Part shown: piece by piece, positions 20,961 to 31,200 of the stretch
Numbering within the stretch: position 1 is the stretch's first letter
Layout: each line of letters opens with the position of its first letter
Origin: Chlorocebus sabaeus
Taxonomy: Eukaryota > Chordata > Mammalia > Primates > Cercopithecidae
Assembly: GCF_047675955.1 (NCBI RefSeq)
Contig: NC_132930.1
Coordinates: 48,237,832-48,301,831 of the forward strand
Length of the DNA stretch: 64,000 bases
Direction: 5' to 3'
Made by a program: the position numbers and the translations under genes
Notes under the pieces: model-generated
Database searches by the model: none
What the model saw: the letters and a program-made list of their open reading frames with translations, nothing else
What the model was told of the DNA's origin: nothing

Positions 20961-21780
20961 TGTTAACATAGAGATGTATCGAATTCAGCTTAGCAACCCA
21001 GGCATGAATGCCCGGCCTTTAAAGAGAAACTTATCTGTAATTAAAATCATGCACAAGTTTTAGAAAGAGTGTTTACAACTGGGAAGAAAGCTGATTGTGA
21101 AAATGAATAGGCTTCCGTTGGGGCTGGGAGTGTTTAATTCAGAAATAAATCCCCCCACGGGTGGTGCTTCACTGGGGCTCTTTTCTCTGGTGCTTTTGGG
21201 GGCCGGCGGCTGGCGTGGCGCCGTGTGGATGCTGTTGACGGTGACCTTATCAAGCTCCCATCGCAGACGCGAGGGCCAGGCTGCGGGCTCCCGGGTGGCT
21301 GGAGAAATTTGCTGCGAACTCAGCTCCTCCGCTTGTGAGCAATAAATTAGCCCAGTTAAAATCAGCAGGACCTGCTTATTCAAAGTTTATGTTTCCCTGT
21401 AAGCAGATGGTGGCCTCAGCACGTGCGGAGCAGGTGGCATCAATCACGGCTTTGGGATTTAGGAGACAGTAACACTGCTCTTAGCAGAAGAGCCGCTGCC
21501 CTAACTCGCGGCAGTCAGAACGTGATTTACGCTGGTCTGGGCTGGCTGCGGCCGCCGGCGTAATTTAGGAGGCGAGGGTGGCGCTTCGGCGTGCTAATTG
21601 TGGGGAGGCTGATGGATCTTGCCCCACAGCCCCCCTCCGGCCCCTTCACTGCGTGGGCATGACCCTCCGCAGTCCTTCTTGCCACCGGAGATGACCAGTG
21701 CGGCCGGTCGGGGGCTAATTGTTTTTCTGGGCATTGATTGCAATTAAGAGCACAAATTTGAGTGGGAAGATGAGAGGCTT
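20961..21780. promoter_or_regulatory. Candidate conserved enhancer block (about 0.8 kb)
   Basis: A series of AT-rich islands: 'ctgtaattaaaatcatgc' (21035-21052), 'gtttaattcagaaataaat', 'gcaataaattagcccag', a perfect PBX/HOX ATCAATCA (21439-21446), and the inverted pair TAATTG ... CAATTA at 21715-21750. No repeat family matches over the whole 0.8 kb although Alu and L1 are common elsewhere. Function is inferred. Confidence 0.5.
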
Positions 21781-23597
21781 CGGCTGGAACGCGGCCTGAG
21801 GTGTGAGCGGCTGACTGGCCTCTGAATACCCAGAGCCCCTGGGCAGAGCAGCTGTCCCGAGGCCTCTGAGCCACCAGCCCCCGTGATGTGAGATGCGCCC
21901 AAGACCCTCCCTGCCTGCCCCACCCAGGCCAGAAAACTCCCGGGACGGGGAGGCCGTGCACTGCGTTTGTGTCCAGGTGGATTTGGTTTGTCACACTCAG
22001 CTGCCGACAGGCACTCGAAAGAGACCCCCGTGAGCTAATGTTCCTGGCAGGCTCCCCGTGGTGCCCACAGACCCATGCCCCTTGGCCACCGTGGCTCACC
22101 GTGGACCGCCCAGGGCTCAGGGCTCGCCTCTCACAGAGTTAGGGGCAGGACCCCGCCACCCAGCCTTCCCGCGGGGGTCTGCCGCTCGGCGTGGGTCTTT
22201 CTGACCGGCTTTGCTGAGAGGCCGGACCCCTTGGTGACTAGGGGGTGTTTAGCCGCGGGGGACAGTTTACCATCCCCTGCGTCTGTGTGGGCGCGTGGCT
22301 CTGGTTCCACTCGTGGGTCTGTGTCTGCGAGGTGTGATTCCTGGGTTGCCCGTGGCCATGTCAGCTGTCCCTGAGTCCCACTGACTGTCCTCTGAGGGTG
22401 TCTTCTGTCTCACTTGCCCCGGCTTGGCCCAGCCATTCCCTGGGGCTGGTGTTTTGAGGCTGTGAATTGCTAATGGGGGTCACTGGAGGCTGCTAGGGAC
22501 ACATTGGGGTGGGTAGGAGGCTCCAGACCCAACAGAGATGGGGACTCACGGCTGGTGCCTGGGAAGGGGTCCCCCAACAGCGGGTTCTGCCTGGATTTCC
22601 TGGCAGGCTGGACCTGGGTGGGTGGGGGGTGTCTGGGACCCCTGCGGACTTGATGCAGGTGCAGAGCCAGGCTGCCAGCTGGAGTCAGGGCTGGAGGACG
22701 GGGTTGGGTGCCCCTACCTAGAGATGCTGGTGGGAAAGGCAGGACAGGTAGAAGGCCTGAGACCTGGGGTCACTGGGATGAGTGGCTTCCTTAGAGCCCA
22801 CACAGGCCTCCCCTGTGCCCAACTGGCTGCCCAGGCTCCTGGACCCCCACCACTAAGCTCACATGAGGGCCAGATTCAGAGAGGTACAGCCTGCGCCAGC
22901 CTGCTGGGGGGCAACCTTGCCCTCCTGGCCCACCAACCCTTGGCCTTGCTCCTCCCTCATAGCCCGTGCCCTGCCCGGCCTTCAGCTGCCCCTGCCAGCA
23001 GAGACTTTGTTGCTGCTTCTGTGTCTGAAAGCAAATCTGTCCTCCTCCTGGGAGACGCTTACCCAGCCCAGGCCCCTCCGTCTGCCTCCCCTTCTCTGGT
23101 CACCCTCTGATGCCTGCGTCTCGGTAAGGAGAGTCAGCAGTGTGGAGCAGGGCCGAGGGGCATCTGGCCCGGACACACGCACAGCTGCCAGGACAGGGAC
23201 ATAGGCAGGGCCTCTGCTGTGGTGGGGGGTGGAGAGGGGGTCCCTGACTGATGCTCTGGGCCTGGGTCCCGGTGGGTGCAACCTCCTCCTGCTGCCCGGA
23301 GTGGGGAATGACCGACTCTCCCTTTGGTGCTGGGAGAAAGGTGTCCCCACAAGGACAGGTGACTCCCCACACCCAGTCCCCACTCCTTCTAGAGAAAATG
23401 GACTTTCACCCAGGCTGAGCCTGCCTTCAGGGGCCTCGCCTCCAGCCTCCAGCCTCCCTGTGGGGGCCAACGTCCTGCCTGTGGGCAGGGAAGGAGGTGT
23501 GTCCAGGTCTCCTCAGAGCTGTGCCAGACACACAGCAGCTGTGTCTTTTGGTTTTAACACCAGGGATAAATACAATTATTTCTTAAATACAGCCTTC
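21781..23597. other. GC-rich unique sequence
   Basis: 1.8 kb without recognised gene, repeat or AT-rich element. Open frames of up to 190 codons overlap on both strands and carry no domain. Confidence 0.5.
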
Positions 23598-23610
23598 TGA
23601 TTTCTTTCTT

Positions 23611-23909
23611 TCTTTTTTTTTTTTTTTGAGATGGAGTCTCGCTCTGTCGCCCAGGCTGGAGTTCAGTGGCCGGATCTCGGCTCACTGCAAGCTCCGCCTC
23701 CCGGGTTTACACCATTCTCCTGCCTCAGCCTCCCGAGTAGCTGGAACGACAGGCGCCCGCCACCCCGCCTGGCTAGTTTTTTGTATTTTTTAATAGAGAT
23801 GGGGTTTCACTGTGTTAGCCAGGATGGTCTCGATCTTCTGACCTTGTGATCCGCCCGTCTCGGCCTCCCAAAGTGCTGGGATTACAGGCTTGAGCCACCG
23901 CGCCCGGCC
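23611..23909 (-). mobile_element. AluY, Old World monkey type
   Basis: Full-length reverse Alu with 'ggctagttttttgtatttttt' style changes and 'acaggcttgagcc'. The target duplication tgatttctttctt (23598-23610) matches tgatttatttctt (23910-23922) with one difference. Confidence 0.96.
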
Positions 23910-23984
23910 TGATTTATTTCTTAAACACGACCTCACCTAAGCCGCTGCCAGTATGGGTTTTCTGCCACTTGCTGCCAACCCCAT

Positions 23985-24540
23985 TCTACGTGCCGTAGAC
24001 CAGAGCTCTCTGCTGTCCACACGAGTCGTCTTCAGGTGTCAAACCCAGAAACTTCTCTTTGTCAAATGACACACTAAGAGAAGGACCTCCACACGCCCGA
24101 GAGGATATCTTCTGTGCATATAAGCAAAGGACTAGTGTCCAGAATATAGAAAGAATTCCTAGAATCAGCTGGGCGAGGTGGCTCACGCCTGTAATCCCAT
24201 CACTTTGGGAGGCTGAGGCCGATGGATCACTTGAGGTCAGGAGTTGGAGACCAGCCTGACCAATGTGGTGAAATCCTGTCTCTACTAAAAATACAAAAAT
24301 TAGCTGGGCATGGTGGTGGGCACCTGTAATTCCAGCTACTCAGGAGGCTGAGGCAGGAGAATCACTTGAGCTCGGGAGGTGGAGGTTGCGGTGAGCCAAG
24401 ATCTCGCCACTGTACTCCAGCCTGGGCGACAGAGCAAAACTCCGTCGTGGGGGAAAAAAAAAAAGAAAAAAGAAAAAAAAAGGTTCCTAGAATTAATCAG
24501 ATCAAGACAGACAACAGCTCAGTATGAAAACCAGCAAAGG
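23985..24540 (+). mobile_element. L1M ORF2-region fragment, interrupted by an AluS
   Basis: 'caaaggactagtgtccagaa' before the Alu, and 'attaatcagatcaagacag' plus 'tatgaaaaccagcaaagg' after it, follow the L1 ORF2 3' region. It is a decayed relic, not a gene. The Alu at 24166-24481 splits it. Confidence 0.65.
24166..24481 (+). mobile_element. AluS
   Basis: Full-length plus-strand Alu of the older S type ('acttgaggtcaggagttgg', 'caaaaattagctgggcatgg'). A-rich tail with G interruptions. Target duplication 'ttcctagaat' flanks it (ends 24165 and 24493). Confidence 0.94.
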
Positions 24541-24912
24541 CACACACAGGCGCACAGAGGCGCACACAGGCACACAGGTGCAAAGAAGCGCACACAGGCA
24601 CACGGGCACACACAGGCACACACAGGCGCACACAGGCGCACAGAGGCGCACACAGGCGCACACAGGTGCACAGAAGCGCGCACAGGCACACGGGCACACA
24701 CAGGTGCACACAGGCGCACACAGGCGCACACAGGCACACAGAGGCGCACACAGGCGCACACAGGCACACACAGGCACACAGGCGCACACAGGCACACAGA
24801 GGCACACACAGGCGCACACAGGCGCACAGAGGCACACACAGGCACACACAGGCGCACAGAGGCGCACACAGGCACACACAGGCACACACAGGCGCACACA
24901 GGCACACACAGG
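24539..24912. repeat. 10-bp minisatellite CACACAGGCG/CACACAGGCA, about 37 units
   Basis: Decamers of cacacaggcg, cacacaggca, cacagaggcg and cacacaggtg follow directly after the L1 fragment. With a 10-bp period, three frames on each strand stay open and give His/Thr/Arg or Cys/Val/Leu-rich 10-residue repeats of over 200 codons. These are not genes. Confidence 0.97.
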
Positions 24913-25179
24913 TGCTTTGCACGGTGAATGGCAGTGGGTGTGAGGGAAGAGGCTCTCCCTGGCTGGCACCAGGGTCGGGGGATGGCTGCACCCACCAAGC
25001 AGCGACGAACAACATGGAAGCTGGTGGCAGTGTGTGGTGTGTGTGGCCCTGGAGTTCCAGCACCAGCACGAGGGGATGAGCCAGACCAGCGACGTGGGAC
25101 AGTTTGGTTGAGTGTCGGAAGTGGGCAGCGTGAACCCAGACAACCCAGGAACCCACACCTGAGCAAGGCCTTTCTCACT
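24913..25179. other. Unique sequence
   Basis: Short GC-rich segment with no recognised feature. Confidence 0.4.
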
Positions 25180-25273
25180 TTTGTTTTGAGATGGAATCTC
25201 ACTCTGTCACCCAGGCCGCAGTGCAGTGGTGCGATCACAGCTCACTGCAGCCTCAAACTCTTGGGCTCAAGTG
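25180..25273 (-). mobile_element. Alu left-monomer fragment (FLAM/AluJ-like)
   Basis: Reverse Alu 5' half only, from 'gagatggaatctcactctg' to 'cactgcagcctcaaactc'. It stops where the A-rich linker would be. Confidence 0.85.
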
Positions 25274-25366
25274 CTTGCAAACTTTGTATTGCAATTCACA
25301 ATCTTCTGTAAACATCAAATCTTTCAAAATTAAAAATCTAAAATTTGAGTTAAAAAAAGCTAGGAT

Positions 25367-25630
25367 GGCCGGGCGTGGCGGCTCACACCTATACTCTCAG
25401 CACTCTGGGAGGCTGAGGTGGGAGGATCACTTGAGCCCAGGAGTTTGAGACAAACCTCATCTCTACAAAAAGTACAAAAATCAGCTGGGCGTGGTGGTGC
25501 GTGCTACTCAGCTACTCAGGAGGCTGAGGTGGGAGAATCGCTTGAGCCCAGGAGTTGGAGGCTGCAGTGAGCTGCGATCACGTCACTACACTCCAGCCTG
25601 GGTGACAGAGTGAGACCCTGACTCAAAAAG
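25367..25630 (+). mobile_element. AluJ
   Basis: Plus-strand old Alu with 'gaggtgggaggatcacttg' and 'gtttgagacaaacctcatc', and a shortened middle. Target duplication 'aaaagctaggat' / 'aaaagctaagat' flanks it. Confidence 0.92.
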
Positions 25631-25949
25631 AAAAGCTAAGATTTGGACTCGAACATGAGCCTGGCCCGGCTTACTGCCAGGGAGGGTCGCTGTGGGATTC
25701 TCACCCTCGGTGCTGGTTTTACTCTGTGATAATTCCCTGCCCCAGCCCTGGGTTCGGCTGCTTCTCTAAGTATGACTTGGGAGGTATTTAGGATCCAGTA
25801 TCTGAGTGGCAGATGTGCCCACTGTCATCAGGGTGTGACTGCTTCCAGCCCGTCAGTGGTCAGAGCCGGGACGTGTGTGCGCGTGTGGATAGACTCACGT
25901 ATGTAAAGAGCACAGGATGACATTTTGGGCTGGATGATTAAAAAAAGGG

Positions 25950-26285
25950 ACACAGTAGAACAGTGGCAACATTTGAATGTTTGTAGGTTAGATCATATTT
26001 TATTAATGTTAATTTCCTTATTTTGATGTTTGTACTGCAGTTACATAAGGGAATGTCCTTGCTTTTAGGAAGTGTGCATTGCACTTAGAGGTATGTCATG
26101 TCTGCAGCCGACCTATAAATGATGAGAAACGATGTAGATAGAGGAGGAGGAGGAAGCGTGGGAGACAGCAAGGGTGCTAAATGCCAGCACTTGTGGAATC
26201 TGGGTGAAGGATGCGTGGGAATTCTCTGTACTATTTTTACAACCTACCTAGAAGTCTGAAATGATTTAACAATGTTAAAAGATAA
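25950..26285 (+). mobile_element. L1M-type 3' region
   Basis: 'ttaatgttaatttcctt', 'gaatgtccttgcttttagg', 'gaatctgggtgaaggatgcg' and 'tctctgtactatttttac' in this order recur in genomes as an old L1-associated 3' end. Diverged, non-coding. Confidence 0.6.
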
Positions 26286-26559
26286 TGTACGCTCACCCCC
26301 AGGAAAGGAAGAAAATGCTGAGATTGGGTGGATTCTTTGTGTGAAATTAGTAATAAAATACACAGAACTGTTATATTTTAGGAAGATATAATCAATAGAT
26401 ATTCTGGGTTAGCTGCTACCCACATGGGATGCAGCAAAATTTGACCCTGCAGAAAAAAATAATGCCTTCATGGCCTCGGGATGGGGATGTGAAATAATAC
26501 ACATAAAGTACTAACTATAAAAAATTTAGAAAAGTAGAGCTTTTGCTCATCAAAATCAC

Positions 26560-27655
26560 CACAGGCCATCATCCAAGGGCTTGTATAATCACAACACATA
26601 AAAAACTGCTACCGATGTATAAGAAAAAGTCAACGCAGTGTCAAAAACTAGCAAAAGACTCAAACAGGCGCTTCACGAAAGAGGGCACCTAGTGGCTAAC
26701 CAGCAAGCGAAAAGGTGCCCAGCGTCATCAGGAAGCAGGAGTGGCAAAATAAAACCAAAACGAGATGCCTGTACACATCTACCAGGGAGGCCAGAATGAA
26801 AAAGACTGAAAGCATCAAGGGTTGGCCAGGAAGAGGAGCAGGAATGTGCCGCTAAGCGCCTAACCAGCACTCGCCTATCTGCAGTGCGGGATGATTTCCA
26901 AGGTGCTAGTACTCCCGCTGTGGTTGATTTCCAGTTACCAGTCTGTTGTTGCTCGTGTGGAGTTGGAAGAGATTTGCATGGTTGGCTCTTGCAAGCCCCT
27001 GTGAACCAGCTCCAGCCACTACTAAGGAGCAATCAGAACTCCCATCGCTGCTGGTGTCATGTACATCGGTGCAAGCATGTTAGGAAACTCTCTGGCAGCA
27101 TCTACAAAAGCCAAGCACAAGAACTCCCTTTGACTCAGCAACCCCACTCCGAGGGGCACCTCGAAACAGAAACATACACATCATTCACAAAAAGACACGT
27201 GCAAGAATGTTCCCAGCTCTGCTACCTGGAATAGCATCAAATGAGAAAATACCCAAATGCCTGCTAACAGCACAGGGAAAACTTATTTGTGGTATATTCA
27301 CACAATGAAACATTCTACAAATAAGAATGGGCAATTTACTGCTACACATGGCAAAATGAATGTGCTTCCTAGACACAATGTTGATGGAGCCAAAGTGTTC
27401 AGACACAAAAAGTTACTCACTGCAGGGTTCCTCTCTATTAAGTGTGAAAACAGGCTAAACAAACTTATGGAGTAAGAAACTATGAAAGTAGTTACCTTTG
27501 GGGAGCACAGAGGTGCCAGGAGTTGGCATCAGATGGTAATCCTCTATTTATTGAGTTGGAGGTGGTTACATGGATTTCATTTTGTGATAATGGAGTGATA
27601 CATTCATATGTTAAGCACTTTTCTGTATGTATATTATGAGTACATTTTTAAAGGT
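26560..27655 (+). mobile_element. L1M/HAL1-like ORF2 3' region and 3' UTR relic
   Basis: 'gcaaaagactcaaacaggc', 'cgagatgcctgtacacatc' and 'atgaaaaagactgaaagc' follow the L1 ORF2 end. 'aatggagtgatacattcata' and 'gcacttttctgtatgtat' are the 3' UTR. Many stops and indels. Confidence 0.7.
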
Positions 27656-29453
27656 TTAAAAAGTCATGACAATTCTTATAAACTAACAATGAACAATCCA
27701 CAAATGAAGTTAAGAAAACAGTTCCATTTTCAACAGTGTAAGAAAGAATAAAATACTTAGGAATAAGCGTAACCAAGGAAGCGAAAGACTTGTACTTCGA
27801 AAACAGCAAAGCATTGCTGAAAGAAAGAAGACACAAATGAGCGAGAAGACAGCCCATGTTCATGGACTGAAAGACTTAATATTGTACTGATGACAATACC
27901 ACACAAAATGATCTACAGATTCAACACAACCCCTGTCAAAATCTCAACATATTTTGTAGAAATAGAAAAGTCCCTCCTAAAATTCATATGGAATCTCACG
28001 GGACCTCAGACAGTCAAAATAATATTGCAAAAGAATAACAAAATTGAAGGAGTCACACTTTCTAATTTCAAAACTTACTACAAAATGATCTAATCAAAAC
28101 AGTGTGGTAATGGCATAAAGACAGACATTTAGACCAACGGGATAGAATAGAGAGTACAGGAGCAACCCCTTGCATATATGGTCAAATGATTTTCACCATG
28201 ATATACAAGTGACTAACAAGGGTGCTACACTATTCAATGGGGAAAGGAAGGACAGTCTTTTCAATAAAAGGTGCTGAGAAAACTGGATATCCATATGCAG
28301 AGAATAAAGTTGGAGCTTTGGCCTTAAACCACATACAAAAACTAAGTAAAAATGGATGAAAGACCTAAATGTAAGCGGTGAAACTATAAAACCCTTAAAA
28401 CATAGGGAGAAATCTTTATGACATTGGATTTGTCAAGGATTTCTCAGATATGACACCATAAACACAGACAAAGATAATAAATAAATACAACTTACTCAAA
28501 ATTTAAAACTTTGGTTAATCAAAGGACACTCTCAAGAAAGTGAAAAGGTAAACCACAGAATGGGAGAAAATATTTGCAGATCATATATCTGATAAGGGAT
28601 TAATATCTAGAATATGTAGAGAATTCCTAAAACTCAACAACAAAACAAACTACCCAACTCAAAAATTGGCAAAGGACTTGAACGGCCGTATCTCCAGAGA
28701 TGATGAACAAGTAACCGACAAGCCATGGAAAAAGTCTTTATGTCATCAGCCATCAGGGAAATGAAAATCAAAACGACAGTGAGTTACCAGTTCTCACTGT
28801 TAGGATGGCTACTATCAAAAAAACAGAATATAGTAAGTGTTGGTGAGGACATGGACACATTTAGAACTCGGTGCATGTTGGTGGGAGGTGCCTAATGATG
28901 CAGCTGCTGTGGAAAACGTGATGAGAGTTCCTCAAAAAATTAAACCTAGAACCACCACAGGAACCAGCAATTCTACTTCTAGGTATATTCCTTTGGTATA
29001 TACCCAAAGAAACTAAATTAAAAGCACGGATTCAGACAGACGTTTGCACACCCATGTTCATAGCAGCACTATTGACAATAGCTAAGAGGTGGATCAACCC
29101 AAGCATCAAAGGGTACACGGATAAGCAAAATCTGGTATACATAAACAATGAAATATTATTCAACCTAAACAGGAAGGAAAGTCTGACACGTGCTACAACA
29201 AGGACGAAACTTGCAGACATTATGCTAAGTGAAATAAGACACAAAAGGACAAGTGCTGTGTGATTCCATTTATATGAGGTCCCTAGAATATACAAATTCC
29301 TAGAGACAGACAGTGGGATGGTGGGTGCCAGGGGCTGTGGGATGAAAAGAGCTCTGTAGACAGATGGTGGGGATGGTTGCGGTTGTGTAGCATTGTGAAT
29401 ATACCCAGTGCCATGGAATTGTACCCTCAAAAAGGGTGAAAATGGTAATTTTC
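27656..29453 (+). mobile_element. L1M ORF2 3' part and 3' UTR (left of AluY)
   Basis: About 1.8 kb of L1 ORF2 relic: 'ctacagattcaacacaacc' (27913), 'gtgtggtaatggcataaag', 'tcatagcagcactattgac' (29058) and the 3' UTR start 'gatggttgcggttgtg'. Frequent stops and frameshifts mean no protein is made. It continues right of the Alu at 29746. Confidence 0.88.
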
Positions 29454-29745
29454 TTTTTTTGGAGACGGAGTCTCGCTCTGTCGCCCAGGCTAGAGTGCAG
29501 TGGCCGGATCTCAGCTCACTGCAAGCTCCGCCTCCCGGGTTCACGCCATTCTCCTGCCTCAGCCTCCTGAGCAGCTGGGACTACAGGCGCCCGCCACCTC
29601 GCCCGGCTAGTTTTTTGGTATTTTTTAGTAGAGACGGGGTTTCACCGGGTTAGCCAGGCTGGTCTTGATCTCCTGACCTCGTGATCCGCCCGCCTCGGCC
29701 TCCCAAAGTGCTGGGATTACAGGCTTGAGCCACCGCGCCCGGCCA
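29454..29745 (-). mobile_element. AluY, Old World monkey type, with perfect 15-bp TSD
   Basis: Reverse Alu with 'acaggcttgagccaccgcg' and a very short T-run. The duplication aaaatggtaattttc is perfect (29439-29453 and 29746-29760). Very young insertion into the L1 3' UTR. Confidence 0.97.
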
Positions 29746-29800
29746 AAAATGGTAATTTTCATGTTATGTACATTTAACCACAATTTAAAAATATGAGCAA
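29746..29800 (+). mobile_element. L1M 3' UTR end (right of AluY)
   Basis: 'ttatgtacatttaaccac' then A-rich sequence is the end of the L1 interrupted by the AluY. It joins to 29453. Confidence 0.8.
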
Positions 29801-30319
29801 AAAGTCACGAAGAAGTTGTTTCAGTCTGGGTCCAACCAGAAGACAGAGACCACACGGGGCAAATCTGGGTGACTTAATGTGGAGAATCACAAGTGACCAG
29901 AAGTGCAACCAGAAGTCAGAAGGGGCTGGTGCAGGCCTTGGGGAAACTGGTGCCGGGGACAGGCAGGAGACCTTCAGGTGCTTCTTCCACATCAAGGGGG
30001 GAAAATCTTCCTGCCAGCCAGCCAGAAAAAAACAAAGGACATGCATTACCCACAAATCTGTGATACTTTGGGGTAAGCTTAGATTTCCCCCTGTGTTCTG
30101 AAATATCAAACGACCCTGAGCAACACACACAGATGTTTGGGGGGAAAGAATCTGTCACACAAATTACTGTTCCCATCAGAAGAGAGCAGAAAGACATTCC
30201 CGGATGCTGCACCATGCCGCCACCAGCCCTGTTTTAGGTGCTGAATCTTCGGTGCCCAAGGCAGGCTGTGGCACAGGGAGGGAGCTCACAAGAATCCGAC
30301 GTAAACACAGTAGTCACCT
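29801..30319. other. Unique sequence or old unplaced repeat
   Basis: 'gtccaaccagaagacagag' at 29830 resembles an old LTR/MER family that I cannot name. No exon. Confidence 0.35.
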
Positions 30320-30411
30320 TTCCCATGGTTCCATTTTCCACAGTTTTAGCTACCTGCAGTCATCCACAGTCCAAAATTGTTAAATGGAAAATTCAGAATA
30401 AAATAATTCTG
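30320..30411 (+). mobile_element. Tigger-family DNA transposon, left piece
   Basis: 'acagttttagctacctgcag', 'catccacagtccaaaattgt' and 'aaatggaaaattcagaata' match the 5' region of a Tigger (TcMar) element. It is split by the AluY at 30412. Confidence 0.75.
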
Positions 30412-30731
30412 GGCCGGGCGCAGTGGCTCAAGCCTGTAATCCCAGCACTTTGGGAGGCCAAGACAGGCGGCTCACGAGGTCAGGAGATCGAGATCATCCT
30501 GGCTAACACGGTGAAACCCCGTCTCTACTAAAAAATACAAAAAACTAGCCGGGCGAGGTGGCGGGCGCCTGTAGTCCCAGCTAATCGGGAGGCTGAGGCA
30601 GGAGAATGGTGTAAACCTGGGAGGCGGAGCTTGCAGTGAGCTGAGATCCGGCCACCGCACTCCAGCCTGGGCGACAGAGCGAGACTCTGTCTCAAAAACA
30701 AAACAAAACAAAACAAAAAACAAAAAAAAAA
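30412..30731 (+). mobile_element. AluY, Old World monkey type
   Basis: Plus-strand copy with 'ggctcaagcctgtaatccc' and 'aaaaactagccgggcgagg', the plus-strand forms of the cercopithecid changes. Its tail has 'aaaacaaaac' repeats. A duplication around 'aattctg' flanks it. Confidence 0.95.
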
Positions 30732-30895
30732 AATTCTGAATTTTAAATTGCGTGATGTTCTGAGTAGTGTGGTGAAAACTCACACCTGCCTGCTCCATCC
30801 TGTCCCGGACGGGAGTCCTCCCTTTGTCCAGTGGATCCACGCCGCAGATGCTGCCTTCCCATTAGTCACTTAGCAGCCACCTCGATTATCAGACT
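30732..30895 (+). mobile_element. Tigger-family DNA transposon, right piece
   Basis: 'ttttaaattgcgtgatgttc', 'tgagtagtgtggtgaaaac', 'cctttgtccagtggatcc' and 'cattagtcacttagcagcc' continue the Tigger 5' region after the AluY. No transposase frame is present. Confidence 0.8.
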
Positions 30896-30971
30896 GAGAA
30901 GACAGTGTGCAGGCATTGCTACTACGTGAGGTTTCCAGCTTCCACTGGCGGTCTTGGAACATATCCCCTAG

Positions 30972-31105
30972 GGACAAAGGGGGTCTTCGGGAGGACGGCT
31001 GGTGCGGCCCCTCCTGCGTGCTCCCAGTGCCTCTGTGAGGACAAAGGGGGTCTTCGGGAGGACGGCTGGTGCAGCCCCTCCTACGTGCTCCCAGTGCTTC
31101 TGTGA
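30972..31105. repeat. 67-bp tandem duplication
   Basis: Copies at 30972-31038 and 31039-31105 differ at about three positions, mostly CpG to TpG or CpA. The unit starts 'ggacaaagggggtcttcggg'. Confidence 0.95.
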
Positions 31106-31200
31106 TAGGTCCTTTTACTGCCCCCATGCACAGATTAGACAGAGGAAAACAGGTTAAGTGGCTTGCCCAGAGTTGCAAGTGCAAAGCCAGGAGTCGGCTC
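31106..31200 (-). mobile_element. MIR fragment
   Basis: 'gacagaggaaaacaggttaa', 'gtggcttgcccagagttgc' and 'aaagccaggagtcggctcc' are the reverse-strand MIR core. Confidence 0.75.

Noticed and set aside
24379..25238. Cys/Val/Leu-rich minus-strand and His/Thr-rich plus-strand frames of 137-239 codons
   Set aside because: The decamer array translates to a 10-residue repeat in every frame. Part of one frame is Alu.
29032..29544. 170-codon minus-strand frame and 69-codon plus-strand L1 ORF2 remnant
   Set aside because: The first joins antisense L1 to an Alu. The second is a fragment of a decayed L1 with stops on both sides.
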